64,000 nt of DNA, from assembly GCA_018712345.1 (NCBI GenBank), contig DVHG01000001.1, positions 35,646 to 99,645 of the forward strand, in the 5' to 3' direction. The translations under genes and the position numbers were made by a program. A model generated the notes under the pieces. It was not told the DNA's origin and searched no databases. It saw nothing but the letters and a program-made list of their open reading frames with translations. The number at the start of each line of letters is the position of its first letter. Position 1 is the first letter of the stretch. Below, piece by piece: positions 37,141 through 45,859 of this stretch. Origin of the DNA: Candidatus Onthovicinus excrementipullorum. Its GTDB lineage: Bacteria > Bacillota > Clostridia > Oscillospirales > Acutalibacteraceae.

Positions 37141-38596
37141 GATCGGTCTCCCCTTCCATCACCGGCAGAGTGATCGCCATCCTCAGTCCACCCTGAGAGA
37201 GATTCTCCGCATGGATAGCGCCACCCATCCTGTCCACAATTTTTGCGACAATGGCCAGCCCCAGCCCGCTGCCTTTATGCGGATTTTTCCGGGCGGGATC
37301 AGCGCGGTAGAAGATGTCAAACAGCTTACCCAAATCGCTTTGCGCAACCCCCGGCCCGTCATCATCCACCAACATTCGGAGCAGGTGTCCCTCCGTCGTC
37401 ATCGTGATGCGGACATGCCCGGTACCATCCTTTTTATACTTTGCACTGTTATCCAGCAAATTGGTCAAAACACTGCGGAAGTAGGTGGGATCCGCATAGA
37501 TCATGGTATGTTCCGGATGGGAGACGAGCGTGACAGAAAGTCCGGCCTTTTCATAGTCCTCACGCGACGCCTCCACAAAATCGGCCACCTCCCGGCCTGC
37601 ATCCAGCTTTTCCGGGAAATAGGGATAATCGCCCATATCCATTTTGGAGAACAAAAAGAGCTTTTTCACCAGCCGGTCAATGTCCGAAGTTTTAGCCTTA
37701 ATTGTAGACAGATATTGCCTCTGCTTTTCCGGAGTATCGGCCACGCCGTCCTCAAGGCCCTCAACATAGGCTAGGATTGAGGTCAGGGGAGAACGCAGGT
37801 CATGGGAAATATCCGCCAAGAGTGCCCGGCGGTTTTCCCGATCTCTGCTCTCGAGCTCCCCGGAAATTTTCAGTCGCGCCGCCATCTCGTTAAACTCCGC
37901 ACAGATTGGCCCGAACTCATCCGGCTCATTGTAGTCAATCCGAATATCAAGATTCCCTTCCCGGATTTGATGCACACCCGCGGACAGTAGATCTATTGGC
38001 TTTTCAATCCGCCGAAACACCCGCCGGGTCAAAAAGCGGCTGCTGATCACAACAGCTGCCAGTATCAGAAACAGCAGCAAAATTCCAAATATCAGAATTT
38101 GAATTTTCATGGTATGGCTCAGGCTGCTGCCCCTGGGGGTGTACAAATAGACCTGATAAGAATTCCCTGCCACCTCACCACGCCTGGCCAACAGCTCGTA
38201 GGAATTGTCCGCTGTCGTTCCAGTTCCGCCGAGAGCAGAAACTGCCTCGACCAATTTTCCAGAACCGGGAACCTCCTCTATTCCCAGGCGGAGAACCTCC
38301 GCATTATCCGAAAATACGCAAAAAAGCATATCATTTTCTTTCAGTTGCTCCTGCCATTTTTCAACTTTGCCGATACTGGTAAGCGGGTCCTCCTGCGTAA
38401 AAGCCTCCTGCACGATCTGGACGACATTTTCCTGCAATTCCTCCCGCCTCCAATCGGCGATGGGCTCTGAATTAGTCCCTCGGAAAAGGACGAAGTAAAA
38501 CACCAGCACACCAATGCCCAGCAGGATAACCGTTACCACGGCCGGGATCACAACCGTAAGAATATTGGAAAGCGCAATTCTCTCCTTGATTTTCAT
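37118..38596 (-). CDS. Sensor histidine kinase with HAMP domain (third system)
   Basis: A 492-residue classical kinase: helix 1 (about 13-38), an extracellular sensor domain of about 125 residues, helix 2 (about 164-187), HAMP (about 188-242), HisKA with His265 in LADISHDLRSPLTSILAYVEGL, and an ATPase domain (NLLDNSAKYK; DDDGPGV; GSGLGLAIVAKIVDRMGG). It is the first gene of a two-gene operon with the regulator at 36415. The signal is unknown; the layout is that of envelope-stress sensors. Confidence 0.93.
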   Translation of the reverse strand: MKIKERIALSNILTVVIPAVVTVILLGIGVLVFYFVLFRGTNSEPIADWRREELQENVVQIVQEAFTQEDPLTSIGKVEKWQEQLKENDMLFCVFSDNAEVLRLGIEEVPGSGKLVEAVSALGGTGTTADNSYELLARRGEVAGNSYQVYLYTPRGSSLSHTMKIQILIFGILLLFLILAAVVISSRFLTRRVFRRIEKPIDLLSAGVHQIREGNLDIRIDYNEPDEFGPICAEFNEMAARLKISGELESRDRENRRALLADISHDLRSPLTSILAYVEGLEDGVADTPEKQRQYLSTIKAKTSDIDRLVKKLFLFSKMDMGDYPYFPEKLDAGREVADFVEASREDYEKAGLSVTLVSHPEHTMIYADPTYFRSVLTNLLDNSAKYKKDGTGHVRITMTTEGHLLRMLVDDDGPGVAQSDLGKLFDIFYRADPARKNPHKGSGLGLAIVAKIVDRMGGAIHAENLSQGGLRMAITLPVMEGETDHEKNFNH

Positions 38597-38630
38597 CTGA
38601 TCACAGCCTGTTCCACAAAAATTAACTTTT

Positions 38631-38657
38631 ATTATACCAGCATCACTTTAAACTCAA
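38631..38657 (-). promoter_or_regulatory. Candidate promoter of the third two-component operon
   Basis: On the minus strand TTGAGT (38657-38652), a short 15-base spacer and a perfect TATAAT (38636-38631), 35 bases before the kinase ATG. Confidence 0.45.
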
Positions 38658-38687
38658 TATATCCATTACTTAAACGGAAAATAAAAT

Positions 38688-39341
38688 TTATAATAAAATC
38701 TCAGCTTCCGGTCTTTTGGCCACTGCACAGAGCCACCCCTGCGGGTGACGGCAGAGACGTATGTCTGAAAATCCGGCATCCAAAAAGGCCCTCTCCAGTT
38801 GAGTTGGAGAGGGGATCTGCATCTCAACCAACCGGGTAACCTCCTGATAATGTACAGTGCCGTCACCGTCGTCCACCATATCGCATACAACGGCAAAGAT
38901 TCCGCCCGGCTTTAACACCCGACGGACATCCCGGAACGCCTTCGGCCAATCGTTCCAGAAATAGACCGTTTCCACGGCCGTGATCACATCCACCGATGCG
39001 TCCGGGAACGGGAGCGCCCCCGCACTTCCAACGCGGATCACCACACGCCCGGCGGCGACATATTTTTTATTTTCCCGCGCGGCCTGCTCCACGCACAGCG
39101 GCGACCGGTCCACACCATATATGACGGCCTCCGGTGCCAGTGACGCCAGCCGTTTGACCGCCTTTCCGCCACCGCAGCCAATGTCCACAACCGCGCGCGC
39201 CATTTGCAGGTTAAGCTGTTCGAACGCCCACGCCGTCATCTTGGCATGGCCGATATTCATCTTGCGGATCATCAGCCTGCCCCAAAATCCCTTGGGGGCA
39301 GGGGCATTTCTGGTCAGCGGTTTAATTACCAATCTTATCAC
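38688..39341 (-). CDS. Class I SAM-dependent methyltransferase
   Basis: A 217-residue enzyme with SAM motif I VVDIGCGGGKAVKRLA (about 52-67), the acidic SAM-ribose residue in VIYGVDRSP, and motif post-I/II ASVDVITAVETVYFWNDW, followed by FRDVRRVLKPGGIFAVV. This UbiE/COQ5-type layout does not reveal the substrate. It follows the ZIP transporter by 35 bases and is probably the last gene of the gpmA operon. Confidence 0.87.
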   Translation of the reverse strand: MIRLVIKPLTRNAPAPKGFWGRLMIRKMNIGHAKMTAWAFEQLNLQMARAVVDIGCGGGKAVKRLASLAPEAVIYGVDRSPLCVEQAARENKKYVAAGRVVIRVGSAGALPFPDASVDVITAVETVYFWNDWPKAFRDVRRVLKPGGIFAVVCDMVDDGDGTVHYQEVTRLVEMQIPSPTQLERAFLDAGFSDIRLCRHPQGWLCAVAKRPEAEILL

Positions 39342-39376
39342 CTGATATACAAAATATTCTAAATATTAGTATACCG

Positions 39377-40168
39377 TTATCCAAGCGCGATATCAAGGAC
39401 CATCATCACCAAAAAGCCGGCCATGACACCGAGTGTGCCTGTGTTGGAGTGCTCGCCGAGGTGCGCCTCCGGGATCAGCTCCTCCACGACGACATACATC
39501 ATCGCCCCGGCGGCAAAGGAGAGCAGCCATGGCATCAGCGGCGCGATCCCCCCCGCGATCAGTACAGTCAGGATGCCGAAGACAGGCTCCACGATACCGG
39601 AAAGCGCGCCATAGAGAAACGCCCTGCTGCGCTTTACCCCCTCCTGCCGGAGCGGCAGGGAGATGGCCGCACCCTCGGGGAAATTCTGGATCCCCATACC
39701 GAGTGCCAGCGCCATTGCAGCCGTGAGCGCTGTGGGATCCTCCGCGTGCTGGGCCGCCAGCGCAAACGACAGGCCGACGGACATCCCCTCCGGGATGTTG
39801 TGCAGTGTGACCGCAAAGATAAGCATTGTAGTCCGCTTCAGCCGGGAGTGCGGCCCCTCCGGCTCTCTGGCGCCGGGGTGGAGGTGCGGGAGCAGGTAAT
39901 CAAGCCCCAGCAGGAACAGCACGCCGAGCACAAAACCGCCCGCCGCAGGAATCCAGCCGATCTTCCCCTGTGCCTGTGCCTCCTCCACCGCCGGAATAAT
40001 GAGTGACCAGACAGAGGCCGCGATCATCACCCCGGCGGCAAAGCCCAGGAAAATCCGCTGTAAACTGCCGGAGATACTCCGGCGGAAAAAAAGCACCGTG
40101 GCCGCGCCCAGCGCCGTCATTAAAAACGTGAAGCCGGTGCCGCATGCAGCCCAGAGAATCATGTTCAT
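39377..40168 (-). CDS. ZIP family metal transporter
   Basis: A 263-residue membrane protein with about eight helices and the two metal-binding helices of the family: HNIPEGMSVG (about 124-133) and NFPEGAAIS (about 163-171). A His-containing loop lies between helices 3 and 4 (LPHLHPGAREPEGPHSR). It should import Zn, Fe or Mn into the cytoplasm. It starts 26 bases after gpmA and is probably co-transcribed with it, under the palindrome at 40991-41025. Confidence 0.92.
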   Translation of the reverse strand: MNMILWAACGTGFTFLMTALGAATVLFFRRSISGSLQRIFLGFAAGVMIAASVWSLIIPAVEEAQAQGKIGWIPAAGGFVLGVLFLLGLDYLLPHLHPGAREPEGPHSRLKRTTMLIFAVTLHNIPEGMSVGLSFALAAQHAEDPTALTAAMALALGMGIQNFPEGAAISLPLRQEGVKRSRAFLYGALSGIVEPVFGILTVLIAGGIAPLMPWLLSFAAGAMMYVVVEELIPEAHLGEHSNTGTLGVMAGFLVMMVLDIALG

Positions 40169-40194
40169 TACAAATCCATTTCCATACAGGGCGG

Positions 40195-40950
40195 TTATTT
40201 TGCCTTGCCCTGATTGGCGACGCTGTTGATTTTGGCGGCGATGGCCTCAGCGTCCCCCAAATACTGTTTGTGAACCACCTTGAAATCCCGGTCAAATTCA
40301 TATACAAGCGGGATGCCGGTGGGGATGTTGACCTCCAGAATCTGCTCCGGGGTCAAATTTTCAAAGTATTTGACCAGCGCGCGCAGAGAGTTGCCGTGCG
40401 CCGCGATGATGACACGCCGCCCCTGCTCAATCTGTGGTTTGATCTCCTGCTCAAAGTAGGGCACCGCGCGGGCGATGGTGTCCTTCAGGCTCTCCGTCAG
40501 TGGGAGCTGGGCCGGGTCGACTTCCCGGTACTGGGCGTGGCCGCGCGGGCAGCGCTCATCCGTGGGATCAAGTGCCGGCGGGCAGACATCAAAGGAACGC
40601 CGCCAGATCTTCACCTGAGCATCGCCATACTTGGCCGCGGTCTCCGCCTTATTGAGGCCCTGAAGGGCGCCGTAATGGCGCTCATTGAGCTTCCAGGTCT
40701 TGATGACGGGCAGCCATTCGCGGTCCAGCTGCTGTAAAACGCCGTTGAGCGTGTGAATCGCCCGCTTGAGATAAGATGTGTAACAGATATCAAAATCATA
40801 GCCCGCCGCCTTGAGGACGTCCCCTGCCTGCCGGGCTTCCTCGCGCCCTCTATCGGAGAGATCAACATCTGTCCAGCCGGTAAACAGGTTCTGCCTATTC
40901 CATTCGCTCTCCCCGTGCCGGATCAATACCAGTTTCATGGTTTCCGCCAT
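40195..40950 (-). CDS. gpmA: 2,3-bisphosphoglycerate-dependent phosphoglycerate mutase
   Basis: It interconverts 3- and 2-phosphoglycerate in glycolysis using a phosphohistidine, without metal. The active-site block is [27 protein letters not shown] (His in RHG near residue 11). [19 protein letters not shown] and [18 protein letters not shown] (second His) are also present. 251 residues is the full cofactor-dependent length. AAGGAGG lies 9 bases ahead of the ATG. It heads an operon with a metal importer. Confidence 0.96.
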   Translation of the reverse strand: MAETMKLVLIRHGESEWNRQNLFTGWTDVDLSDRGREEARQAGDVLKAAGYDFDICYTSYLKRAIHTLNGVLQQLDREWLPVIKTWKLNERHYGALQGLNKAETAAKYGDAQVKIWRRSFDVCPPALDPTDERCPRGHAQYREVDPAQLPLTESLKDTIARAVPYFEQEIKPQIEQGRRVIIAAHGNSLRALVKYFENLTPEQILEVNIPTGIPLVYEFDRDFKVVHKQYLGDAEAIAAKINSVANQGKAK

Positions 40951-40990
40951 TTGAACAACCTCCTTAAATGTAGTATGCCGCAGGAACGGT

Positions 40991-41025
40991 ATATTATATA
41001 GTTGCCAATGCTAACTATATAATAT
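40991..41025. promoter_or_regulatory. Large AT-rich palindrome, candidate metal-repressor operator
   Basis: Perfect 13-bp arms ATATTATATAGTT and AACTATATAATAT surround a 9-base core, GCCAATGCT. Around the centre the dyad reads TATAGTT..CA-A-TG..AACTATA. Size and symmetry are like sites of DtxR/MntR-type metalloregulators. On the minus strand TTGTCC-16-TATTAT overlaps its far edge, so it would cover the gpmA promoter. The regulator assignment is inference. Confidence 0.5.
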
Positions 41026-41059
41026 TATACACCTCGGAGGGGACAAATGCAACCACATC

Positions 41060-41099
41060 AAAAAAGGATTCCGGATGCACTCCATCCGAAATCCTTTTA
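41060..41099 (-). terminator. Terminator of the topoisomerase operon
   Basis: On the minus strand AAAGGATTTCGGATG and CATCCGGAATCCTTT form a stem with one mismatch, followed by TTTG. It lies 87 bases past the stop of the A-type subunit. Confidence 0.8.
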
Positions 41100-41185
41100 T
41101 CGATTTCCCGCCCAGATGATTTTACACCTGAAAAGCGTCGGCCGCAGACTTTTGACGCAGCAGGCCATTCCAGCGGCCTCCCCTT

Positions 41186-43426
41186 TTACAAGTGCAGCTG
41201 GTTGGCGTTGTCCCCGTCGGCCAGCATGACGCCGGCGGAGGGAAGTTTGCGGGCGCGGTATTTGTAGTCCATGGACAGCTCGCCGGGGGTGAAGACCTTC
41301 GCCTCGTTGACGACACAGCTGCGTTTCTGCGTCATGACATTGACGCCGATGGTGTCGCGCGTACTCTTGGGCAGAACGAGGGCCGTATTCAGGATCAGGT
41401 ACTTGCCCGACGTGGAGGAGATCAGCAGGTCGCAGTCCTCCGGGATATACAGACAGCTGACGAGCGGCGATGCACCGGAGTAGGCGTTCATGAGCTTTTT
41501 ACGGTTGGTCTTGGTCTCATAAGAACTGGCCAGAATTTTAGCCAGCTTGCCGTTGGCAAAGACAAAAATGATATATCCCTCATACTTCTGGAGCGGGATC
41601 ATGGTGAAGACCTTCTCCTCCGGATCAAAGCCAAGCGCGGAGGGGATATATTCGCCCAGATTGCTCATCTTGGTATCCGCAAAGTCGCTCAGGCGCGCCT
41701 TGTACACCTGCTGCCTGTCGGTGAAGAAAAGCAGCTGTGTGGCGTTTGAAACCACCTCGCGGTAGACAACTGCGTCGCCCTCCTTGAGCTTGTTCTCCGA
41801 AGAGCGGCGGGCGTTCAGTTCCGGGACCTTTTTCAGGTAGCCATCGCGCGTGAAGGTGAGATCCACCTGGTAATCCGGGACCTCCTCCTCTTCCTCTGCG
41901 GAGTCGATCCCGCTCAAATCATAGCAGATATCTGTCTTGCGCGGCTGGCCGTACTTACGCACAATCTCCTCAAGCTCGGCGATGATGATCTCACGGATCT
42001 TATCATCGTCGCCCAGAATGCCTTTCAGCTCTGCAATCTGCTGTTTCAGGCTCTCCATGTCGGCGGTGCGCTTGAGGATATACTCGCGGTTGAGGTGGCG
42101 CAGCTTGATCTCCGCCACATACTCCGCCTGCGTCTCATCAATCCCAAAGCCGATCATCAGGTTCGGGACAACCTCGCTCTCCTCGTCCGTCTCCCGGATG
42201 ATTTTAATCGCCTTGTCGATATCGAGCAGGATCTTGGACAGGCCCTTGAGCAGATGCAGGCGGGAGGACGCCTTGTCCAGATCAAACTGTGTCCGTCGGC
42301 GGACGCAGCCCATGCGGAACGATGTCCACTCGTCCAGCAGAGCCTTGACGCCGAGTACGCGCGGCACTCCATTTACAAGCACATTGAAATTGCAGGCAAA
42401 GGAATCCTCCAGCGGCGTCATCTTATAGATCTTCTGCATCAGCTTTTCGGGGTTGGCGCCGCGCTTGAGATCAATGGTGATCTTCAAGCCGCTCTTATCC
42501 GTCTCATCGCGGACGTCGTTAATCTCGCGGATCACGTTGGCCTTGACCTTCTCGATGATCTTATCAATAATGGCCTCCACGGTTGTGGTGGGCGGGATCT
42601 GCGTGATGTCAATACAGTTATTCGCCTTATCGTACGCATACTTGCCGCGCACGCGGATGCTGCCGCGCCCCGTCTCATACACGCTGCGGATGGCGTCCCG
42701 GTCATAGAGCACGGTGGCCCCCACGGTGAAGTCGGGCGCCTTGAGTGTATCCATCACGTCGTGGTCGGGGTTGCGCATCAGGGCGATGGCCGTATTGCAC
42801 ACCTCCGCCAGGTTAAAGGAACAGATGGAGCTCGCCATACCGACGGCGATGCCCGTGTTGGCATTGACGAGGATGGACGGGAACGTCACCGGCAGGAGCG
42901 TGGGCTCTTTCATGGTGGCGTCGTAGTTGTCGACAAAGTCGACGGTGTTCTTATCGATATCGGAGAAGAGCTCCTGCGAGATGGCGGCGAGCTTGGCCTC
43001 CGTGTAACGGGAGGCGGCCCACTGCATATCGCGGGAATACGCCTTGCCGAAGTTACCCTTGGAATCCACATAGGGGTGGAGCAGCGCCTCATACCCCACG
43101 GAGAGGCGCACCATCGTATCATAAATCGCAGCATCGCCGTGCGGGTTCAGGCGCATGGTGGTGCCCACGATGTTGGCCGACTTGGTCCGGCCGCCGGTGA
43201 GCAGCCCCATCTTATACATCGTATAGAGCAGCTTACGGTGCGAGGGCTTAAAGCCGTCGATCTCCGGGATTGCGCGGGAGAGAATGACGCTCATCGCGTA
43301 GGGCATGTAGTTGACCTCAAGCGTCTCCGTGATCTTCTGCTCCACGACGGTGCCCGCGCCGAGGATATGGGCGTTGGGGTTTGTCTCCTGCTTTGCGGGG
43401 CGCGGGTCCTGTTTTTTTCTTGCCAT
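41186..43426 (-). CDS. Type II topoisomerase A subunit (ParC/GyrA-like)
   Basis: 746 residues of the breakage-reunion subunit: winged helix, tower, coiled coil and a beta-pinwheel-like C-terminal domain. The catalytic pair is R140-Y141 in AASRYTEAKL. At the quinolone-contact position LNPHGDAAIYDT has Ala99 where E. coli GyrA has Ser83 and keeps Asp103 for Asp87. With the B subunit just upstream it cuts and passes DNA duplexes. I cannot say whether it is topoisomerase IV proper or the extra gyrase-like enzyme of many Clostridia, so no symbol is given. It sits 16 bases after the B subunit. Confidence 0.93.
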   Translation of the reverse strand: MARKKQDPRPAKQETNPNAHILGAGTVVEQKITETLEVNYMPYAMSVILSRAIPEIDGFKPSHRKLLYTMYKMGLLTGGRTKSANIVGTTMRLNPHGDAAIYDTMVRLSVGYEALLHPYVDSKGNFGKAYSRDMQWAASRYTEAKLAAISQELFSDIDKNTVDFVDNYDATMKEPTLLPVTFPSILVNANTGIAVGMASSICSFNLAEVCNTAIALMRNPDHDVMDTLKAPDFTVGATVLYDRDAIRSVYETGRGSIRVRGKYAYDKANNCIDITQIPPTTTVEAIIDKIIEKVKANVIREINDVRDETDKSGLKITIDLKRGANPEKLMQKIYKMTPLEDSFACNFNVLVNGVPRVLGVKALLDEWTSFRMGCVRRRTQFDLDKASSRLHLLKGLSKILLDIDKAIKIIRETDEESEVVPNLMIGFGIDETQAEYVAEIKLRHLNREYILKRTADMESLKQQIAELKGILGDDDKIREIIIAELEEIVRKYGQPRKTDICYDLSGIDSAEEEEEVPDYQVDLTFTRDGYLKKVPELNARRSSENKLKEGDAVVYREVVSNATQLLFFTDRQQVYKARLSDFADTKMSNLGEYIPSALGFDPEEKVFTMIPLQKYEGYIIFVFANGKLAKILASSYETKTNRKKLMNAYSGASPLVSCLYIPEDCDLLISSTSGKYLILNTALVLPKSTRDTIGVNVMTQKRSCVVNEAKVFTPGELSMDYKYRARKLPSAGVMLADGDNANQLHL

Positions 43427-43442
43427 GTTTCAAACTCCCTCC

Positions 43443-45431
43443 TCAGCTGACGTCGATCAGATCCAGATAGAGATGGCCGTCGCTTGCGATGTGCTCCTTG
43501 CGGGCGTTCAGGTCGTTCCCGAGGAGCATCTCAAACTCGCGGGCCATCTCCTCCGCGCTGTCGGGTGTGACCTTGATGAGCCGGCGCGTGTCCGGGTTCA
43601 TCGTGGTGAGGGACATCATGTCCGCATCGTTTTCACCGAGTCCCTTGGAGCGCTGGATGGTGGGCCGCGCCTTTTCGCCAAGCTCTTTGAGAACGGCCGA
43701 CTTCTCGCTCTCCGTGTAACAGAACCATGTCTCGCCCTTATAGGTGATCTCATAGAGTGGTGTCTCCGCGATAAAGACGCGGCCCTGCTCGATGAGCGTG
43801 GGCATCAGGCGGTAGATCATGGTGAGCACCAGCGTGCGGATCTGGAAGCCGTCCACGTCCGCATCAGTGCAGATGATGACCTTGTCCCAGCGGAGATTGT
43901 CCAAGCTGAAGGTGGCCAGTTCCTTGCTGGCCTTGCCGCCCGTCTCCACCCCGCAGCCGAGCACCTTGACCAGATCGGTGATGACGTCGCTCTTAAAGAT
44001 CTTGGCATACTCGCTCTTTAAGCAGTTGAGGATCTTGCCGCGCAGTGGGATAATGGCCTGGAATTCAGAGTCGCGCGCCTGCTTACAGGCACCGAGTGCG
44101 GAGTCACCCTCCACGATAAAGAGCTCACGCCGGGAGACATCCTTACTGCGGCAGTCGACAAACTTCTGCACGCGGTTGGTCAGATCATTGGAGGACTGGA
44201 GCGTCTTTTTCAGATTCTGGCGCGTACTCTCCGCGCGCACGCGGGAGCGCATGTTGATGAGCACCTGATCGGCGGCCTTGTCCGCATCCATCTTATTTTC
44301 GATAAAATAGATCTCCAGCTGATGGCGGAAGAAGTCCGTCATCGCCTCCTGGATGAATTTATTGTTGATTGCTTTTTTGGTCTGGTTTTCATACGATGTC
44401 TGCGTGGAGAAGGAGGAGACAACGAGCACGAGGCAGTCCTCGATATCCTGGAAGGTGATTTTGCCGTCGCTCTTGAGGTACTTGCCGCTCTGCTTGAGGT
44501 AGGCGTCAAACTGCGAGACGAACGCGCTGCGCACGGCCTTCTCCGGCGCGCCGCCATACTCAAGCCAGCTGGAGTTGTGGTAGTACTCCTTGAGTGTCTT
44601 TTTATTAGAGAAGCACAGGGCGCTGTTAATGACTACCTTGTAGTCGGGCTTGTCCGCACGGTCACGGCCGACCCGCTGGGTGGACCAGATCTGGACCGAA
44701 GTGAGCGCATCCTCCCCCACGTACTCCTTCACGTAGTCCTCAATGCCGTTTTTATAGCAATAGGTAAAGGTCTGCGGCGCGCCGTCGCCCTCATATTTGA
44801 GGATAAACTCCACCCCCGCGTTGACGACCGACTGGCGCTTGAGCGTCTCCTGGAAATAGTCGAGCGGAATATTGATATCCGTGAACACGGAGATATCCGG
44901 CTTCCAGCGGATGCGGGTACCGGTATCTTTTCCGGAATAGGGTGCCTTTTCCATTTTGCCGACGGGCTCGCCCTTTTCAAAGTGCAGCTTATAGCAGAAT
45001 CCGTCGCGGTGAATCTCCGCGTCCATATATTCCGAGGCGTACTGCGTGGCGCACAGGCCCAGTCCGTTCAGGCCGAGCGAGAATTCATACATCCCGGAGG
45101 CGTCGTTGGTGTTGTACTTACCGCCGGCGTACAGTTCGCAGAAGACGAGCTCCCAGTTATATTTCTTTTCATTCTCATTATAATCAACAGGGATGCCGCG
45201 CCCCCAGTCCCGCACCTCAATGGAGGCGTCCGAATACCGGGTGACCTCAATGCGCTTGCCATATCCCTCACGCGCCTCATCAATGGAGTTGGAGAGGATC
45301 TCAAACGCGGAGTGCTCACACCCCTCCAGCCCGTCCGAGCCGAAGATGACGGCCGGGCGCTTCCGGACGCGGTCGGCACCCTTGAGGCTCTTGATCGTAT
45401 TGTTCCCGTATTCCTTGCCGGTTTTTGCCAT
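43443..45431 (-). CDS. Type II topoisomerase B subunit (ParE/GyrB-like)
   Basis: Started at the ATG at 45431, which has GGAGGTT ahead, giving 662 residues. The longer frame is spurious. GHKL ATPase: FEILSNSIDEAREG (Mg-binding Asn), the ATP-lid region and EFSLGLNGLGL. TOPRIM: FIVEGDSALGACKQARD with the nucleic-acid-binding Glu, PLRGKILN and IICTDADVDGFQIRTL. The end QRSKGLGENDADMM is standard. It provides ATP-driven strand passage for the A subunit encoded 16 bases downstream. Confidence 0.94.
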   Translation of the reverse strand: MAKTGKEYGNNTIKSLKGADRVRKRPAVIFGSDGLEGCEHSAFEILSNSIDEAREGYGKRIEVTRYSDASIEVRDWGRGIPVDYNENEKKYNWELVFCELYAGGKYNTNDASGMYEFSLGLNGLGLCATQYASEYMDAEIHRDGFCYKLHFEKGEPVGKMEKAPYSGKDTGTRIRWKPDISVFTDINIPLDYFQETLKRQSVVNAGVEFILKYEGDGAPQTFTYCYKNGIEDYVKEYVGEDALTSVQIWSTQRVGRDRADKPDYKVVINSALCFSNKKTLKEYYHNSSWLEYGGAPEKAVRSAFVSQFDAYLKQSGKYLKSDGKITFQDIEDCLVLVVSSFSTQTSYENQTKKAINNKFIQEAMTDFFRHQLEIYFIENKMDADKAADQVLINMRSRVRAESTRQNLKKTLQSSNDLTNRVQKFVDCRSKDVSRRELFIVEGDSALGACKQARDSEFQAIIPLRGKILNCLKSEYAKIFKSDVITDLVKVLGCGVETGGKASKELATFSLDNLRWDKVIICTDADVDGFQIRTLVLTMIYRLMPTLIEQGRVFIAETPLYEITYKGETWFCYTESEKSAVLKELGEKARPTIQRSKGLGENDADMMSLTTMNPDTRRLIKVTPDSAEEMAREFEMLLGNDLNARKEHIASDGHLYLDLIDVS

Positions 45432-45578
45432 GGAATAACCTCCATAAAACAGCACCGTCAGCAGGGCCGCCCGGTGCAGGATGATCTTGTATGTTCCATT
45501 AAATTTTACACGATATCTGGTGGCAGTGTCAAGTTTTTCCGAAAAAGGAGCCCCTTTGAAGGATATTGTACCCAATCT

Positions 45579-45607
45579 TTGACAGAGCACTATTGGTTTG
45601 ATATAGT
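45579..45607 (+). promoter_or_regulatory. Sigma-A promoter of the type I toxin mRNA
   Basis: A perfect TTGACA (45579-45584), 17 bases, TATAGT (45602-45607). Transcription would start near 45614, about 83 bases before the toxin ATG. Confidence 0.8.
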
Positions 45608-45696
45608 ACCGGTGATGCAAGGGATTCACCGAGAAACGGTGAGCGGTTGGTTCCTCTTTCTTCCCTGCTGTCAGCAGGAGGGAGGAGGTGTTGCCG

Positions 45697-45762
45697 ATGG
45701 AGTACATAATCGCCTTTATGGTGATTTTACTGTTACTCGTCATAGCAATAAAAAAAGACTAA
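45697..45762 (+). CDS. Tiny hydrophobic peptide, probable type I toxin
   Basis: A 21-residue peptide MEYIIAFMVILLLLVIAIKK plus a final Asp: one membrane helix with a charged tail, the standard form of type I (holin-like) toxins of Firmicutes. GGAGGAGGTG lies 6 bases ahead of the ATG. GTG and TTG codons at 45688/45691 in frame would add MLP and make a 23-24-residue form. A hairpin CCTGCT-GTC-AGCAGG (45664-45678) abuts the ribosome site and may restrain translation. A convergent antisense RNA covers the last codons and the 3' region. It should act in the membrane when made in excess. Confidence 0.8.
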   Translation: MEYIIAFMVILLLLVIAIKKD

Positions 45763-45824
45763 CCGCCCTCCCGCAAAGATGTGGCGATTAGTCAAATCTT
45801 TATCTGCGAACCAGCCGTTCATCC
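45750..45824 (-). ncRNA. Antisense RNA antitoxin, about 75 nt
   Basis: It is transcribed on the minus strand from a consensus promoter and ends in a textbook terminator: GACTAATCGCC pairs with GGCGGTTAGTC (one mismatch), followed by seven T (45756-45750). A further hairpin lies near its 5' end (CCGGATGAACGGCTGG region). It is fully complementary to the end of the toxin coding region and the start of its 3' untranslated part. The layout is like the txpA/RatA and bsrG/SR4 pairs. Exact ends are inferred. Confidence 0.78.
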
Positions 45825-45830
45825 GGCAGC

Positions 45831-45859
45831 TCTATATCCAAATTCAAGATTCTTGTCAA
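45831..45859 (-). promoter_or_regulatory. Sigma-A promoter of the antisense RNA
   Basis: On the minus strand a perfect TTGACA (45859-45854), 17 bases, TATAGA (45836-45831). Confidence 0.82.

Noticed and set aside
45432..45743. N-terminal extension of the topoisomerase B subunit over the toxin locus
   Set aside because: The ATG at 45431 has GGAGGTT ahead and starts the normal protein; the extension is unlike any B subunit and runs antisense to the toxin transcript.
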